DNA from: Nitrospirales bacterium
Lineage (GTDB): Bacteria; Nitrospirota; Nitrospiria; Nitrospirales; UBA8639
Reading direction: 5' to 3'
Assembly: GCA_021604005.1 (NCBI GenBank)
Contig: BQIV01000016.1
Span: 34,115-98,114 of the forward strand
Length of the DNA stretch: 64,000 nucleotides
In this document: in pieces, positions 18,163 through 25,441 of the stretch
Layout: every line of letters starts with the position of its first letter
How positions within the stretch are numbered: position 1 is the first letter of the stretch
Position numbers and translations under genes: made by a program
The notes under the pieces: model-generated
The model's input: only the letters and a program-made list of their open reading frames with translations
What the model was told of the DNA's origin: nothing
The model's database searches: none

Positions 18163-18206
18163 GGCGTGTTCCTTGTAGACGTAGGCTGATTCCGTCTCTT
18201 CAGTTC

Positions 18207-19637
18207 CTATTTCGCCAAGGTCCGGATATAGTGAATCATCTGCCATATTTGATTATCCGGCATGCCTGGAAATGCCATCATCCCCGTTCCGGGCGAGCCA
18301 TTCTTTATGATCCAGAACATTTGTCCATCGGAAATGTCGGTCATCGTCTCTCCACAGGTAAGGTTGCGTGGGTGTGGATTGAGCGCAGCGCCCATGGGCC
18401 CGTTTCCGTCGCCTTTGTCTCCATGGCATTGTTTGCAGGCCAAGGGCTGCGCCGTTTCGTGAAACAGTTTTTTGCCAGCTTTGATATTTTCCGGTGAATT
18501 CGGTAAGGGGTTGGTCAGCTTTCGAAATTTTCCAGGGGCGCGTTTCGTGTTGCGCGGTTGAGGACAGACACCTGACGATCCTGAGTTCGTGGCCGCCGAG
18601 GCGACATGAGCTCCACCTGTAAATGTGGCTTTCAAATAGGCAATTACATCGGCGACACCCTGTTTCCCGCCAATCGTCAAACCCCAATAGGGCATCAAGG
18701 GAGATTTGCCGACACCTTTCCCTCCGTAATAAATCACGTTATAGAGATAATCGAGCGGAATTTTGTCAAAGGGAATATTGGCATGAACGGCAGGTTTGGG
18801 TTCCAGCCCCGACGCCGCCGGGCCATCGCCTTTTCCGTCGGCTCCATGACATTGCGCACAGTACTCTTTGTATATCTGCGCTCCGTTTTCGACACGAGGA
18901 TGGTCAAATTCCGCGCTTTTCCAAGGTTCATAAAAGGGAAAGTCCTCGACGCCGCGTGTCGCAATAAACCCGGTGACATACCGGAGGCCGAGCTCACTCA
19001 CATCGCCCACAAATTCCCCGCTGTGCGGGACGAAGTCCGGGGGATTGGAGTTAAAGCGATAGATCCAGTCGGCTTTGAGTCTTTGGCCCGAATTAAAAAA
19101 CGATGTGCTTTGCGGACCGCCGGTCTGTTTCCCATCCACCATGATCTGGTGACAGCCGATGCATGAATGCTGCTTGAAGATTTCCTCCCCAAACTTCGCT
19201 TCTTGTTTGCTAAACGTGGTCATATCAATGGGGTTGTTCTTGACGCGCGGGTCTTGGAGGTGTGTCTCGATGTATTCAGCTAGCGCTTGGGCTTCTTCGT
19301 CAGGCACGGTCATGTGAGGTGTTGGCTCTTGGCTCTGATCCCATCGATATGACTTCTGGTACATCGTCGGCTCTTTGCCTGTTAACCAATCGATCATCCA
19401 ATTTTTTTGAAACTTGCTGCCAGCCCACATGAGATCCGGGGCTTTTAAGGCAAACCGGCTTTCGGCTTGCCCTTCGATTTTGTGGCATGTTGAACAGACG
19501 GTGGTCATCATCTTTTCAGCCTGCTGTTGGTTTGCGGCCCACACGGGGATCACGCTCCACATGATGAAGAGCATGCTGCCAATACCCAATCGAGTAGTGC
19601 GTACAAATGTATGAGTGAACAATGACAGAATATACAT
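18207..19637 (-). CDS. tetraheme c-type cytochrome
   Basis: 476 aa secreted protein with an N-terminal signal (ending near VWAANQQ) and four heme-binding motifs in order: CSTCH, CIGCH, CAQCH and CKQCH. The C-terminal domain ends in FWIIKNGSPGTGMM, closely like the monoheme cytochrome at 23214-23645 (FWILKNGSPGTDMASF). It looks built from fused monoheme units. GGAG precedes the ATG. It lies between the MBL-rhodanese gene and the sulfite oxidase gene and may carry electrons from either. The gaps are 102 bp upstream and 44 bp downstream, so an operon is likely. Confidence 0.9.
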   Translation of the reverse strand: MYILSLFTHTFVRTTRLGIGSMLFIMWSVIPVWAANQQQAEKMMTTVCSTCHKIEGQAESRFALKAPDLMWAGSKFQKNWMIDWLTGKEPTMYQKSYRWDQSQEPTPHMTVPDEEAQALAEYIETHLQDPRVKNNPIDMTTFSKQEAKFGEEIFKQHSCIGCHQIMVDGKQTGGPQSTSFFNSGQRLKADWIYRFNSNPPDFVPHSGEFVGDVSELGLRYVTGFIATRGVEDFPFYEPWKSAEFDHPRVENGAQIYKEYCAQCHGADGKGDGPAASGLEPKPAVHANIPFDKIPLDYLYNVIYYGGKGVGKSPLMPYWGLTIGGKQGVADVIAYLKATFTGGAHVASAATNSGSSGVCPQPRNTKRAPGKFRKLTNPLPNSPENIKAGKKLFHETAQPLACKQCHGDKGDGNGPMGAALNPHPRNLTCGETMTDISDGQMFWIIKNGSPGTGMMAFPGMPDNQIWQMIHYIRTLAK

Positions 19638-19739
19638 AGCCCCGCTCTCCTTTCCCTCAACCGACTCAAAAAAGAACCTTGTTCAAGATCGACGAACTCA
19701 CTTCAGTTTTTTCACTGCAATAGATACTGGGAGCGCAGC

Positions 19740-21152
19740 TCACGACGCCGTTCCTAGTGAGCTCTTTGGTTTTTCGACAGCCTGTTGCCAGGTTTTAATA
19801 CCTCCAACGAGATCCATCACATTTTTAATCCCATGTTTTTCTAAGAGACTTGCCGCGATCGAGGAACGGTATCCCGTGGCACAGTGCACCACAATCTGCC
19901 GGTCTCGAGTTACTTCGTTAATGCGTTCTTCGAGATGACTGACCGGAATATTCACGCTGTGGCCAATCTGTTTCTCCTTCCATTCCTGCTCTTTACGGAC
20001 ATCGAGCACAAGCGGGGGCTCGGCAGTTTGTAACTCCTCTGCTAAGGACTGAGCTGTAATTCGAGCCGTGGTTCCCACCAGATCGGGGCGATGAGTCAGA
20101 GCTTCCATTCCTCCTTTGAGATACCCGATGACCTGATCAAAGCCGATCCGGCCCAACCGTATCGCCGCTTCAGCTTCACGGCCCGGTTCGGCGATGATTG
20201 CCATTACCTTGTGTTGCGAGAAAATGGTGCCGGCCCAGGTCGCAAACTTTCCTCCCAATCCGATATTCACGCTCCCCATGAGATGTCCGCCGGCGAAATC
20301 GGCCGGATCACGGACATCCAGGGTTTGAGCCCCGGAATCCTGTAACTCGAGTACCTCGTCAAGTGATAGGGGCTTCAGTTCTTCCTTCAAGACACGATCC
20401 AGCGTGGGCCGTTCTTTGCGATTGAGCATCGCGTCATAGCTGAAGTACTGCGGGGCCTCTGGCTGGTTGGCCGTCACGAGCTGGATGAATTCGTCTTTCG
20501 TCATCGGCTGCAAGGCATAGTTGTACTTCCGTTGCGTCGCCATGGTGGAGGAAGTCTCGGTACTCAGGTGCCTGCCGCACATTGATCCGGCGCCATGAGC
20601 TGGATATACGAGTGTGTCGTCCGGCAACGGTAGGATCTTCTTGTGCAGAGAATCGTACAACATGCCTGCCAAGGCATCGGCAGTTACGCCGACGGATGCC
20701 ATGAGGTCGGGTCGCCCAACATCGCCAATAAATAAGGTGTCGCCCGTCAGGATCGCGTGTGGTGTGGACTCACTCTTTCCCATGTCATAGACGAGGATGG
20801 AAATACCCTCCGGCGTATGTCCGGGTGTTTCAAGTACCTGGAGGCGAACCTTTCCAAACTCGACACTCTCTCCATCGCTGACTGCTCGAAACGGAAAATC
20901 GGCCTGAGCATTGGCGCCCAGACAGATTTCTGCACCAACCCGATCGTGAAGCTCCAGATGTCCGGCTACAAAATCGGCATGGAAGTGAGTGAGGAAGACG
21001 TATCGAATCTGTACATTGTAGACTTTTGCATCATTCACATATTCGTCAATGTCGCGTTTTGGGTCCACGATTGCCGCAGTTCGGGATTCTTCATCTCCTA
21101 TCAAATACGAGGCATGTGCTAAACATTCTAAATAGTATTGTTTCAAGATCAT
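19740..21152 (-). CDS. MBL-fold persulfide dioxygenase-like/rhodanese fusion
   Basis: 470 aa. The N-terminal metallo-beta-lactamase fold has THFHADFVAGH (His56, His58, Asp60), PGHTPEG and GDTLFIGDVGRPDL, the pattern of ETHE1-type persulfide dioxygenases, with the second-half GRPDL signature. Two rhodanese domains follow. The first lacks the active-site Cys (IAEPGREAEA). The second is active, with Cys424 in VHCATGYRS. Such fusions oxidise glutathione or protein persulfide to sulfite. No signal peptide, so cytoplasmic. AAGGAGAG precedes the ATG. A sigma54-type promoter lies at 21253-21268. It heads the operon with tetraheme cytochrome, sulfite oxidase and diheme cytochrome. Confidence 0.92.
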   Translation of the reverse strand: MILKQYYLECLAHASYLIGDEESRTAAIVDPKRDIDEYVNDAKVYNVQIRYVFLTHFHADFVAGHLELHDRVGAEICLGANAQADFPFRAVSDGESVEFGKVRLQVLETPGHTPEGISILVYDMGKSESTPHAILTGDTLFIGDVGRPDLMASVGVTADALAGMLYDSLHKKILPLPDDTLVYPAHGAGSMCGRHLSTETSSTMATQRKYNYALQPMTKDEFIQLVTANQPEAPQYFSYDAMLNRKERPTLDRVLKEELKPLSLDEVLELQDSGAQTLDVRDPADFAGGHLMGSVNIGLGGKFATWAGTIFSQHKVMAIIAEPGREAEAAIRLGRIGFDQVIGYLKGGMEALTHRPDLVGTTARITAQSLAEELQTAEPPLVLDVRKEQEWKEKQIGHSVNIPVSHLEERINEVTRDRQIVVHCATGYRSSIAASLLEKHGIKNVMDLVGGIKTWQQAVEKPKSSLGTAS

Positions 21153-21252
21153 GATGCTCTCCTTCTTCTATTTATGTCGTGTGCGTCGATATTCGTTCGT
21201 TACAATCGTTGAATAGAGCCGGTTCCCTATTCATATTGTTTACAGGCATCAG

Positions 21253-21269
21253 CAAAAGCGATACCTAAA
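21253..21269 (-). promoter_or_regulatory. candidate sigma54 promoter of MBL-rhodanese operon
   Basis: On the minus strand AGGTATCGCTTTTGCT has GG, exactly 10 nt, then GC, with TTGCT matching the -12 element. It lies about 100 nt before the ATG at 21152. Only 8 of 12 consensus positions match, so this call rests partly on the paired site at 25229. Confidence 0.55.
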
Positions 21270-21348
21270 AAATGCACAATTGAAGAATGCTGATTTTTTA
21301 AACAGTTACGTTCGTCTTGCTTCTTTCGCGTGAAGCCTAGAAGCCAAA

Positions 21349-21380
21349 CGTTAAGGGCAAGCGTTAACGGCTGACTTAAC
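21349..21380 (-). promoter_or_regulatory. candidate activator binding array (UAS)
   Basis: Three half-sites on the plus strand: GTTAAG at 21350, GTTAAC at 21363 and CTTAAC at 21375, spaced by 13 and 12 nt. Their centre is about 98 bp upstream of the -24 GG. The same triple order is found upstream of the other operon at 25324-25357. Confidence 0.55.
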
Positions 21381-21774
21381 ACGTAAACGAAAAACGATAC
21401 ATGATTGTTGTCGAAAGTGGTTGGTGCAACGATGAGTAAATAGACAGGGAAGGAAGAGAACAAGAAAAAATTTGTCGCCGTCATATCTATAGTGTCAGTA
21501 CGCACTTACGTACGACTCAACGTACGAAGCTATGCGGAATTAACAGGTGGGGAAATAATATGGGTCGAAGGTGCGCAAGATATTTCGTTGTGATGGAAGC
21601 CCAGCCGCGGCGGACGATCCCAACAACAACGGGCCCCGGTTATGAGGACGATCGTTCCTATCTTGTAGGGGGTATTATTCGTATAAGAATGTCGTTTGCT
21701 TTGTGTTGCACTCATGTGGCGTTATCGTCGTCCAGGACGCTATTGGAATTGATAACGAAGCCCTCCATGCACAT
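21381..21774. other. intergenic region, no gene seen
   Basis: About 390 bp between the end of the beta-barrel gene and the regulatory sites of the MBL-rhodanese operon. Short open frames have no Shine-Dalgarno or family. A TACG-rich patch at about 21498-21530 is noted without function. Confidence 0.35.
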
Positions 21775-22752
21775 TTACGTCAATGACGGCCGCGATTCAA
21801 AGCTTGTTTTGCGTTGCGATCGTTGGACCCCCGCATTGACTTCGAAGGCATTTGAAAGCATGTGACGAATTTCCACGTCACCTTGAAACACATCTTCGGT
21901 CGCATCCTTTCGCTCATCGCCCGTTATATCGCTCGTGAAATCATTCCGCTCATAGTGAAACGCCAGCTCTACGGACGTCGCTTCACAGACCTCGACTTCA
22001 AGCTCCGTGGACACGTAATGATTGATGTAGAAGACATCGTCACGAAATTGCGGCTCGTTTCTTCCATCCGCCACTCCACGTTCAAAATGATAACCGACGG
22101 TTAATGCGATCTCCGGCCATAGTTTCCATTCCACGTGTGGCCCAACGGTCCAAAAGCTGGTATCCCGGTGTGCAAAGTTCTCGTTATATAGACGGAGCCC
22201 ATAACGTCCCAGCACACGGAGCGTGAGCGTATTTCCTAGGTCTTGTTCAATGGTCCCGGTCCAGAAATGCGTGGTAATCCGTTCTTCAACCAGTTCCTCT
22301 CTCTCAGATCGACGACTTTCATTATCTCCTAAGAATAAATTGGGACCGTAGTGATACCGCAGGCCAAGCGTGAACTGAGAGGGTAACGTGTGTTCAAGCC
22401 TGAGCCCGTATGTTCCATGGGTAAAACGGGATTGATCGGCGAAAATAAATCCTTGTCCGCGAACAGAGAGGGATGTTGTTCCTACTCTATTGTTCCATGT
22501 TTTCCCGATGATCAAATCAGGTTCGAAGACACTATCCGAGCCTTGGCCGGTGACATCAATGACAGGCTGCGTGGGATCCTCCTGCAATGACAACCGGCGG
22601 GATGAGGAGAATAGGACTACATTGTCGGTGTAATAGAACGTACTCTCGACTTCGGACGACCATTCCGCCCAACAAGGTGGCCCCCCAAATTCGGACCACA
22701 TCACTCCTGCCAACAGCGTAAGGACAGTCCCATGCCACAGTTTCCGCTTCAT
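21775..22752 (-). CDS. putative outer-membrane beta-barrel protein
   Basis: 325 aa with a signal peptide (LTLLAGVMWS, cleavage near CWA-EW). The remainder is rich in alternating hydrophobic/polar strands with aromatic girdles (TFYYTDNVV, LGLRYHYGPNLFL, LTVGYHFERG, VELAFHYERNDF), typical of a TonB-independent outer-membrane barrel or BBP2_2-type porin. It ends without the classic C-terminal Phe, but in SLT. Start is uncertain as no Shine-Dalgarno is obvious. It is the last gene of the probable rhodanese-to-barrel operon, 32 bp after a small secreted protein. Possible role: transport of a substrate or product across the outer membrane. Confidence 0.7.
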   Translation of the reverse strand: MKRKLWHGTVLTLLAGVMWSEFGGPPCWAEWSSEVESTFYYTDNVVLFSSSRRLSLQEDPTQPVIDVTGQGSDSVFEPDLIIGKTWNNRVGTTSLSVRGQGFIFADQSRFTHGTYGLRLEHTLPSQFTLGLRYHYGPNLFLGDNESRRSEREELVEERITTHFWTGTIEQDLGNTLTLRVLGRYGLRLYNENFAHRDTSFWTVGPHVEWKLWPEIALTVGYHFERGVADGRNEPQFRDDVFYINHYVSTELEVEVCEATSVELAFHYERNDFTSDITGDERKDATEDVFQGDVEIRHMLSNAFEVNAGVQRSQRKTSFESRPSLT

Positions 22753-22784
22753 GGAGCATTGTCTTGGGAAAATGCCTTAGATGC

Positions 22785-23192
22785 TTAGCAAGGCTGCCCG
22801 TTAAACCGGCAGGGCTTATACCGGGTGATGTCAAACTCGGTGTTTTCTTGGTAGATCGCTTCATTGCCGTTGACTCCGTCAAGCAGGGGGTCATTCCACA
22901 TCGTGTGGTTCCAGCAATAAAACAACGGGTATTCCTGGAAATAGTACACCGGATTGCCGTATGTGCTTCTCATATGTTGGTAGACTGTCCGTCCGGTCAC
23001 GTAATCAATCTCTCCGTCTCTCTTGAGAGAATAGAGTGAAAGAAACAAGCGGGCTTCTTGATCATATATTTCGTCCACGCGTACACGTTCATCAGGTTCA
23101 GATGGCAATGTCTGTGGAGTGGACCCCATGGCAGCGTCAAAGGCACCGACCAGAAACACAATTGAGAGGCAGAGCGTGATGATTGAACTCAT
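22785..23192 (-). CDS. hypothetical small secreted protein, 135 aa
   Basis: The N-terminus is a signal peptide (IITLCLSIVFLVGAF, cleavage near AMG-ST). The mature part of about 112 residues has three cysteines (LFYCWNH, KPCRFN, final C) and several aromatic residues (PVYYFQEYPLFYCW). No family was recognised. It lies 21 bp after the monoheme cytochrome and 32 bp before the barrel gene, so it is probably cotranscribed with both. It is likely a periplasmic or cell-surface accessory protein. No function can be assigned. Confidence 0.65.
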   Translation of the reverse strand: MSSIITLCLSIVFLVGAFDAAMGSTPQTLPSEPDERVRVDEIYDQEARLFLSLYSLKRDGEIDYVTGRTVYQHMRSTYGNPVYYFQEYPLFYCWNHTMWNDPLLDGVNGNEAIYQENTEFDITRYKPCRFNGQPC

Positions 23193-23213
23193 GACGAAAT
23201 CTTGTCAACGGGG

Positions 23214-23645
23214 TTAGGGGTTGCCAAACGACCGCACATACAGCAACACATGCCAGGCTTCCTCTTCCGTGAGCACCAATGGAACAAACGACGCCATATC
23301 TGTCCCGGGACTTCCGTTTTTTAAAATCCAAAACAGTTCGCCGTCGGTACGCGCAGCTTGCCAGGTGTTGTCTGTAAAATTTCTGGGAAGCTTTCCGCGA
23401 AGCCCAGGAATATTTCCGAGGCCTTTCCCATCTTTGCCGTGGCAGGTGACACAAAACGCTTTGCCATGAAAAATATTTTTTCCGATCTCAACATTTTCAG
23501 GCGTGGACAAAACCGGGTTTTCCCATGATTTTGCTTCTTCGATCTGATCAGCCGGTACTCTGGGTTTGAGCACGGACGGATCGGCCGCCCAGGCCATACC
23601 ACACATCACAAGTCCAATGGCCATAGCTTGCCCTACTCGTTTCAC
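23214..23645 (-). CDS. periplasmic monoheme c-type cytochrome
   Basis: 143 aa from a GTG start at 23645, chosen because GGAGG lies nine bases upstream and the signal peptide (VKRVGQAMAIGLVMCGMAWA) begins there. The upstream in-frame extension crosses a hairpin at 23692. One heme motif, CVTCH, is followed by GKDGKGLGN and FWILKNGSPGTDMASF, where the Met is a likely axial ligand. The C-terminal module is very like the last domain of the tetraheme cytochrome at 18207-19637. It probably shuttles electrons in the periplasm for the sulfur cluster. It is in the rhodanese-to-barrel operon. Confidence 0.9.
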   Translation of the reverse strand: MKRVGQAMAIGLVMCGMAWAADPSVLKPRVPADQIEEAKSWENPVLSTPENVEIGKNIFHGKAFCVTCHGKDGKGLGNIPGLRGKLPRNFTDNTWQAARTDGELFWILKNGSPGTDMASFVPLVLTEEEAWHVLLYVRSFGNP

Positions 23646-23691
23646 AACACGAATCCTCCTCACATATGACTGCGGGTTTTTGTTGAAGTGC

Positions 23692-23716
23692 GAAGGGAGG
23701 CACAATGCCTCCCTTC
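23692..23716 (-). terminator. intergenic hairpin between DUF1264 and cytochrome genes
   Basis: 10 bp perfect stem GAAGGGAGGC with loop ACAAT (plus-strand view), between two minus-strand genes. There is no T-run, so it may be an attenuator or processing site rather than a full terminator. Confidence 0.5.
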
Positions 23717-23730
23717 AGTGATGATGCAGA

Positions 23731-24249
23731 TTATTTGGGCTGATTGAATATATGCCCTAGAGATTGTGGATACGTCACTGTCCCGTCAGGAAACTCTTTG
23801 CCCTTCTGCCACAGATGATAAATGACGCCATCGGTCTTGGAAGCAAATTCAACGATTTCTTTCACTTTGTTTTCGTCCGCAATGTCGAGTACTTGCACGC
23901 GTCCTGTTTCGATTTCCTGTTTGTGATCATGAAAATATCGATGCCACTGGATCAACGGAAGTTTTCGGGAAAGATCTTTCGCGACAAAATATTCGATGGC
24001 GACTAATGGGGCTTTGGCATCGGTGGTTTCAAACAACAGGCATTGTAAGATCTTGTCGGAGATGCCTTTGCAATAGTGATGATAGGGGCCGCCTGGAGTT
24101 CCATCCGGCATCAGATGAGGCGCCTGTACATGAATATCATACCCCTTTGCAGGGCCAGGTTCACCGCTAAGTGCGGGTGTTGTCATACAGCCCATGGCCA
24201 AAAAACTGAACGCACAGACAAACATGAACGATCGAATAGAACGATGCAT
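23731..24249 (-). CDS. DUF1264-family secreted (lipo)protein
   Basis: 172 aa from the ATG at 24249, which has AAAGGAGG upstream; an earlier ATG eight codons before lacks it. The signal peptide ends FLAMGC, a candidate lipobox though not ideal. The mature protein has HYCKGISDKILQCLLFE, LVAIEYFVAKDL and a WHRYFHDHKQEIETGRV segment, which match the DUF1264 (oil body-associated protein-like) family, whose biochemical role is unknown. It lies in the operon with the zinc-ribbon and rhodanese genes, but has a gap of about 93 bp. Its location next to sulfur genes is worth noting. Confidence 0.75.
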   Translation of the reverse strand: MHRSIRSFMFVCAFSFLAMGCMTTPALSGEPGPAKGYDIHVQAPHLMPDGTPGGPYHHYCKGISDKILQCLLFETTDAKAPLVAIEYFVAKDLSRKLPLIQWHRYFHDHKQEIETGRVQVLDIADENKVKEIVEFASKTDGVIYHLWQKGKEFPDGTVTYPQSLGHIFNQPK

Positions 24250-24342
24250 AGCAACCTCCTTTAGATGATACATGAAACCTCTAAGGACTTCGGGTCTCTG
24301 TGTACGAGTATAAATGTTTTGATCGGCGTTCCCAAATGACCA

Positions 24343-24531
24343 TTACGCCACATTTTCTTTTTTCGACGTCACAGGCTTGGTTTTGTCCTCGGTTAGCCGT
24401 TTTTGCATAATCAATGGGTCAATTGATGATCCGCAATTCAGGCAACGCCAAATTGGGAGGTCAAAGATTGCCTCGTCGGGTCCGTATATTTGGTCAAATA
24501 CCATTAAGCCTTCGCATCGTGTGCATTTCAT
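24343..24531 (-). CDS. small zinc-ribbon protein, 62 aa
   Basis: Two CxxC pairs (MKCTRCEG near the N-terminus, RCLNCGS at about residue 30) form a zinc-ribbon-like site with about 23 residues between them. The C-terminal half is Lys/Glu-rich and lacks further motifs. A strong Shine-Dalgarno (AAGGAGGATACATC-ATG) supports it. It lies 51 bp after the rhodanese gene and before the DUF1264 gene, so it is in that operon. It is probably a small DNA-binding or metal-binding protein. No specific family name can be given. Confidence 0.75.
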   Translation of the reverse strand: MKCTRCEGLMVFDQIYGPDEAIFDLPIWRCLNCGSSIDPLIMQKRLTEDKTKPVTSKKENVA

Positions 24532-24582
24532 GATGTATCCTCCTTCTCTCTTTATTTTTCGAATTCACGAATCGTTCTCGTC

Positions 24583-25173
24583 TCAATTTTCTCCGAGAAC
24601 AGGTCTTTCCATTGCTGAGGGGCTTCTGCGATTGTATGGCAAGAACGTTAACAGCATGCCCATCAAACAGGAGTCGGTCCATCCGGCGTGCATTAATCCA
24701 ATTCCCGCCGCTGCCGGTAATAGTAAAAACCATGGACTTATCAGCACACCTGAAATGATGCCTACCACAATCATCATTCCGGCGGCGAGTCGAACTTGCC
24801 GTTCAAGTGACATGCCCTGCTTTCCCCGGATAACAGGCTTTCCATCGGCGACCCACTGTGTGACGCCACCTTCCAGAATGCGTGCATGACGGATTCCATG
24901 AGCGACTAGCTGGTTGTGGGCAAGTTCCACGCGGTTCTGCGTGCGGCAAACAAGTATGAGTTCTTCATAATTTTTGACCCTCTCTCTTAATTCAGGTAAG
25001 GATGATTCCAGGTCAGTCAAGGGGATGTTCATCGATCCGGGAATATGAACTTCTTCGAATTCACCAGGCGTCCGGACGTCTATGATCAACTGGTTTGTGA
25101 CAGGCGTAGCGTTCCGGTTCGGAGAAATGTTGCCTTGGTATGCCTCTTGATAGATACGGCCAGGGTTTTTCAT
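24583..25173 (-). CDS. rhodanese-DUF2892 membrane protein (YgaP-like)
   Basis: 196 aa. Residues about 20-120 are a rhodanese domain with IIDVRTPGEFEEVHIPGS and active-site Cys in LVCRTQNRVELA, ending with EGGVTQWVADG. After SLERQVRLAAG come two hydrophobic segments (MMIVVGIISGVLI and PWFLLLPAAAGIGLM) of the DUF2892 inner-membrane module. This resembles YgaP, a membrane-bound sulfurtransferase. It transfers sulfane sulfur and may feed the MBL-rhodanese protein. It heads an operon to the barrel gene; the sigma54-type promoter is at 25229-25246. Confidence 0.92.
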   Translation of the reverse strand: MKNPGRIYQEAYQGNISPNRNATPVTNQLIIDVRTPGEFEEVHIPGSMNIPLTDLESSLPELRERVKNYEELILVCRTQNRVELAHNQLVAHGIRHARILEGGVTQWVADGKPVIRGKQGMSLERQVRLAAGMMIVVGIISGVLISPWFLLLPAAAGIGLMHAGWTDSCLMGMLLTFLPYNRRSPSAMERPVLGEN

Positions 25174-25228
25174 GAGTGTTTTTCCTTTTCACCTGCCTAC
25201 CGTCTAACAATCTTCATATCCCATGTAC

Positions 25229-25246
25229 AGCAATGCACATGCCAAA
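25229..25246 (-). promoter_or_regulatory. sigma54 promoter of the rhodanese-DUF2892 operon
   Basis: On the minus strand TGGCATG-TGCA-TTGCT matches the sigma54 consensus TGGCACG-N4-TTGCW with a single change. GG and GC are separated by exactly 10 nt. The -12 end is about 57 nt before the ATG at 25173. It lies between this operon and the gene of a sigma54-dependent activator. Confidence 0.8.
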
Positions 25247-25323
25247 CTTTCATTCAGGATTTATTTTAAATATATTAATAAAATCAACAGTTTATATCAT
25301 TCATGCCTTTTAAGCACTATAGA

Positions 25324-25357
25324 GTTAACCGAAAAACGTTAACCTGTTAACTTAACG
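25324..25357 (-). promoter_or_regulatory. candidate activator binding array (UAS)
   Basis: Plus-strand GTTAAC at 25324, GTTAAC at 25338 and CTTAAC at 25351, with a further GTTAAC at 25346; also a dyad CGTTAA-N9-TTAACG at 25337-25357. The centre lies about 98 bp upstream of the -24 GG. The same triple order occurs before the MBL operon at 21350-21380. Confidence 0.7.
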
Positions 25358-25441
25358 TTGTGTGGTTATTGAAACGGAGGGCTATATATCTGTCTGTACG
25401 GTGTGATGTTGTACGGAGTTACGATGAAGGGGAGAGACTGG

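Noticed and set aside
21227..21505. 92-codon minus-strand frame with a hydrophobic N-terminal half
   Set aside because: It overlaps the sigma54-type promoter and activator array and has no ribosome-binding site or family match.
23646..23705. N-terminal extension of the monoheme cytochrome to an ATG at 23705
   Set aside because: The extension crosses a hairpin and lacks a Shine-Dalgarno, while the GTG at 23645 has one and starts the signal peptide.
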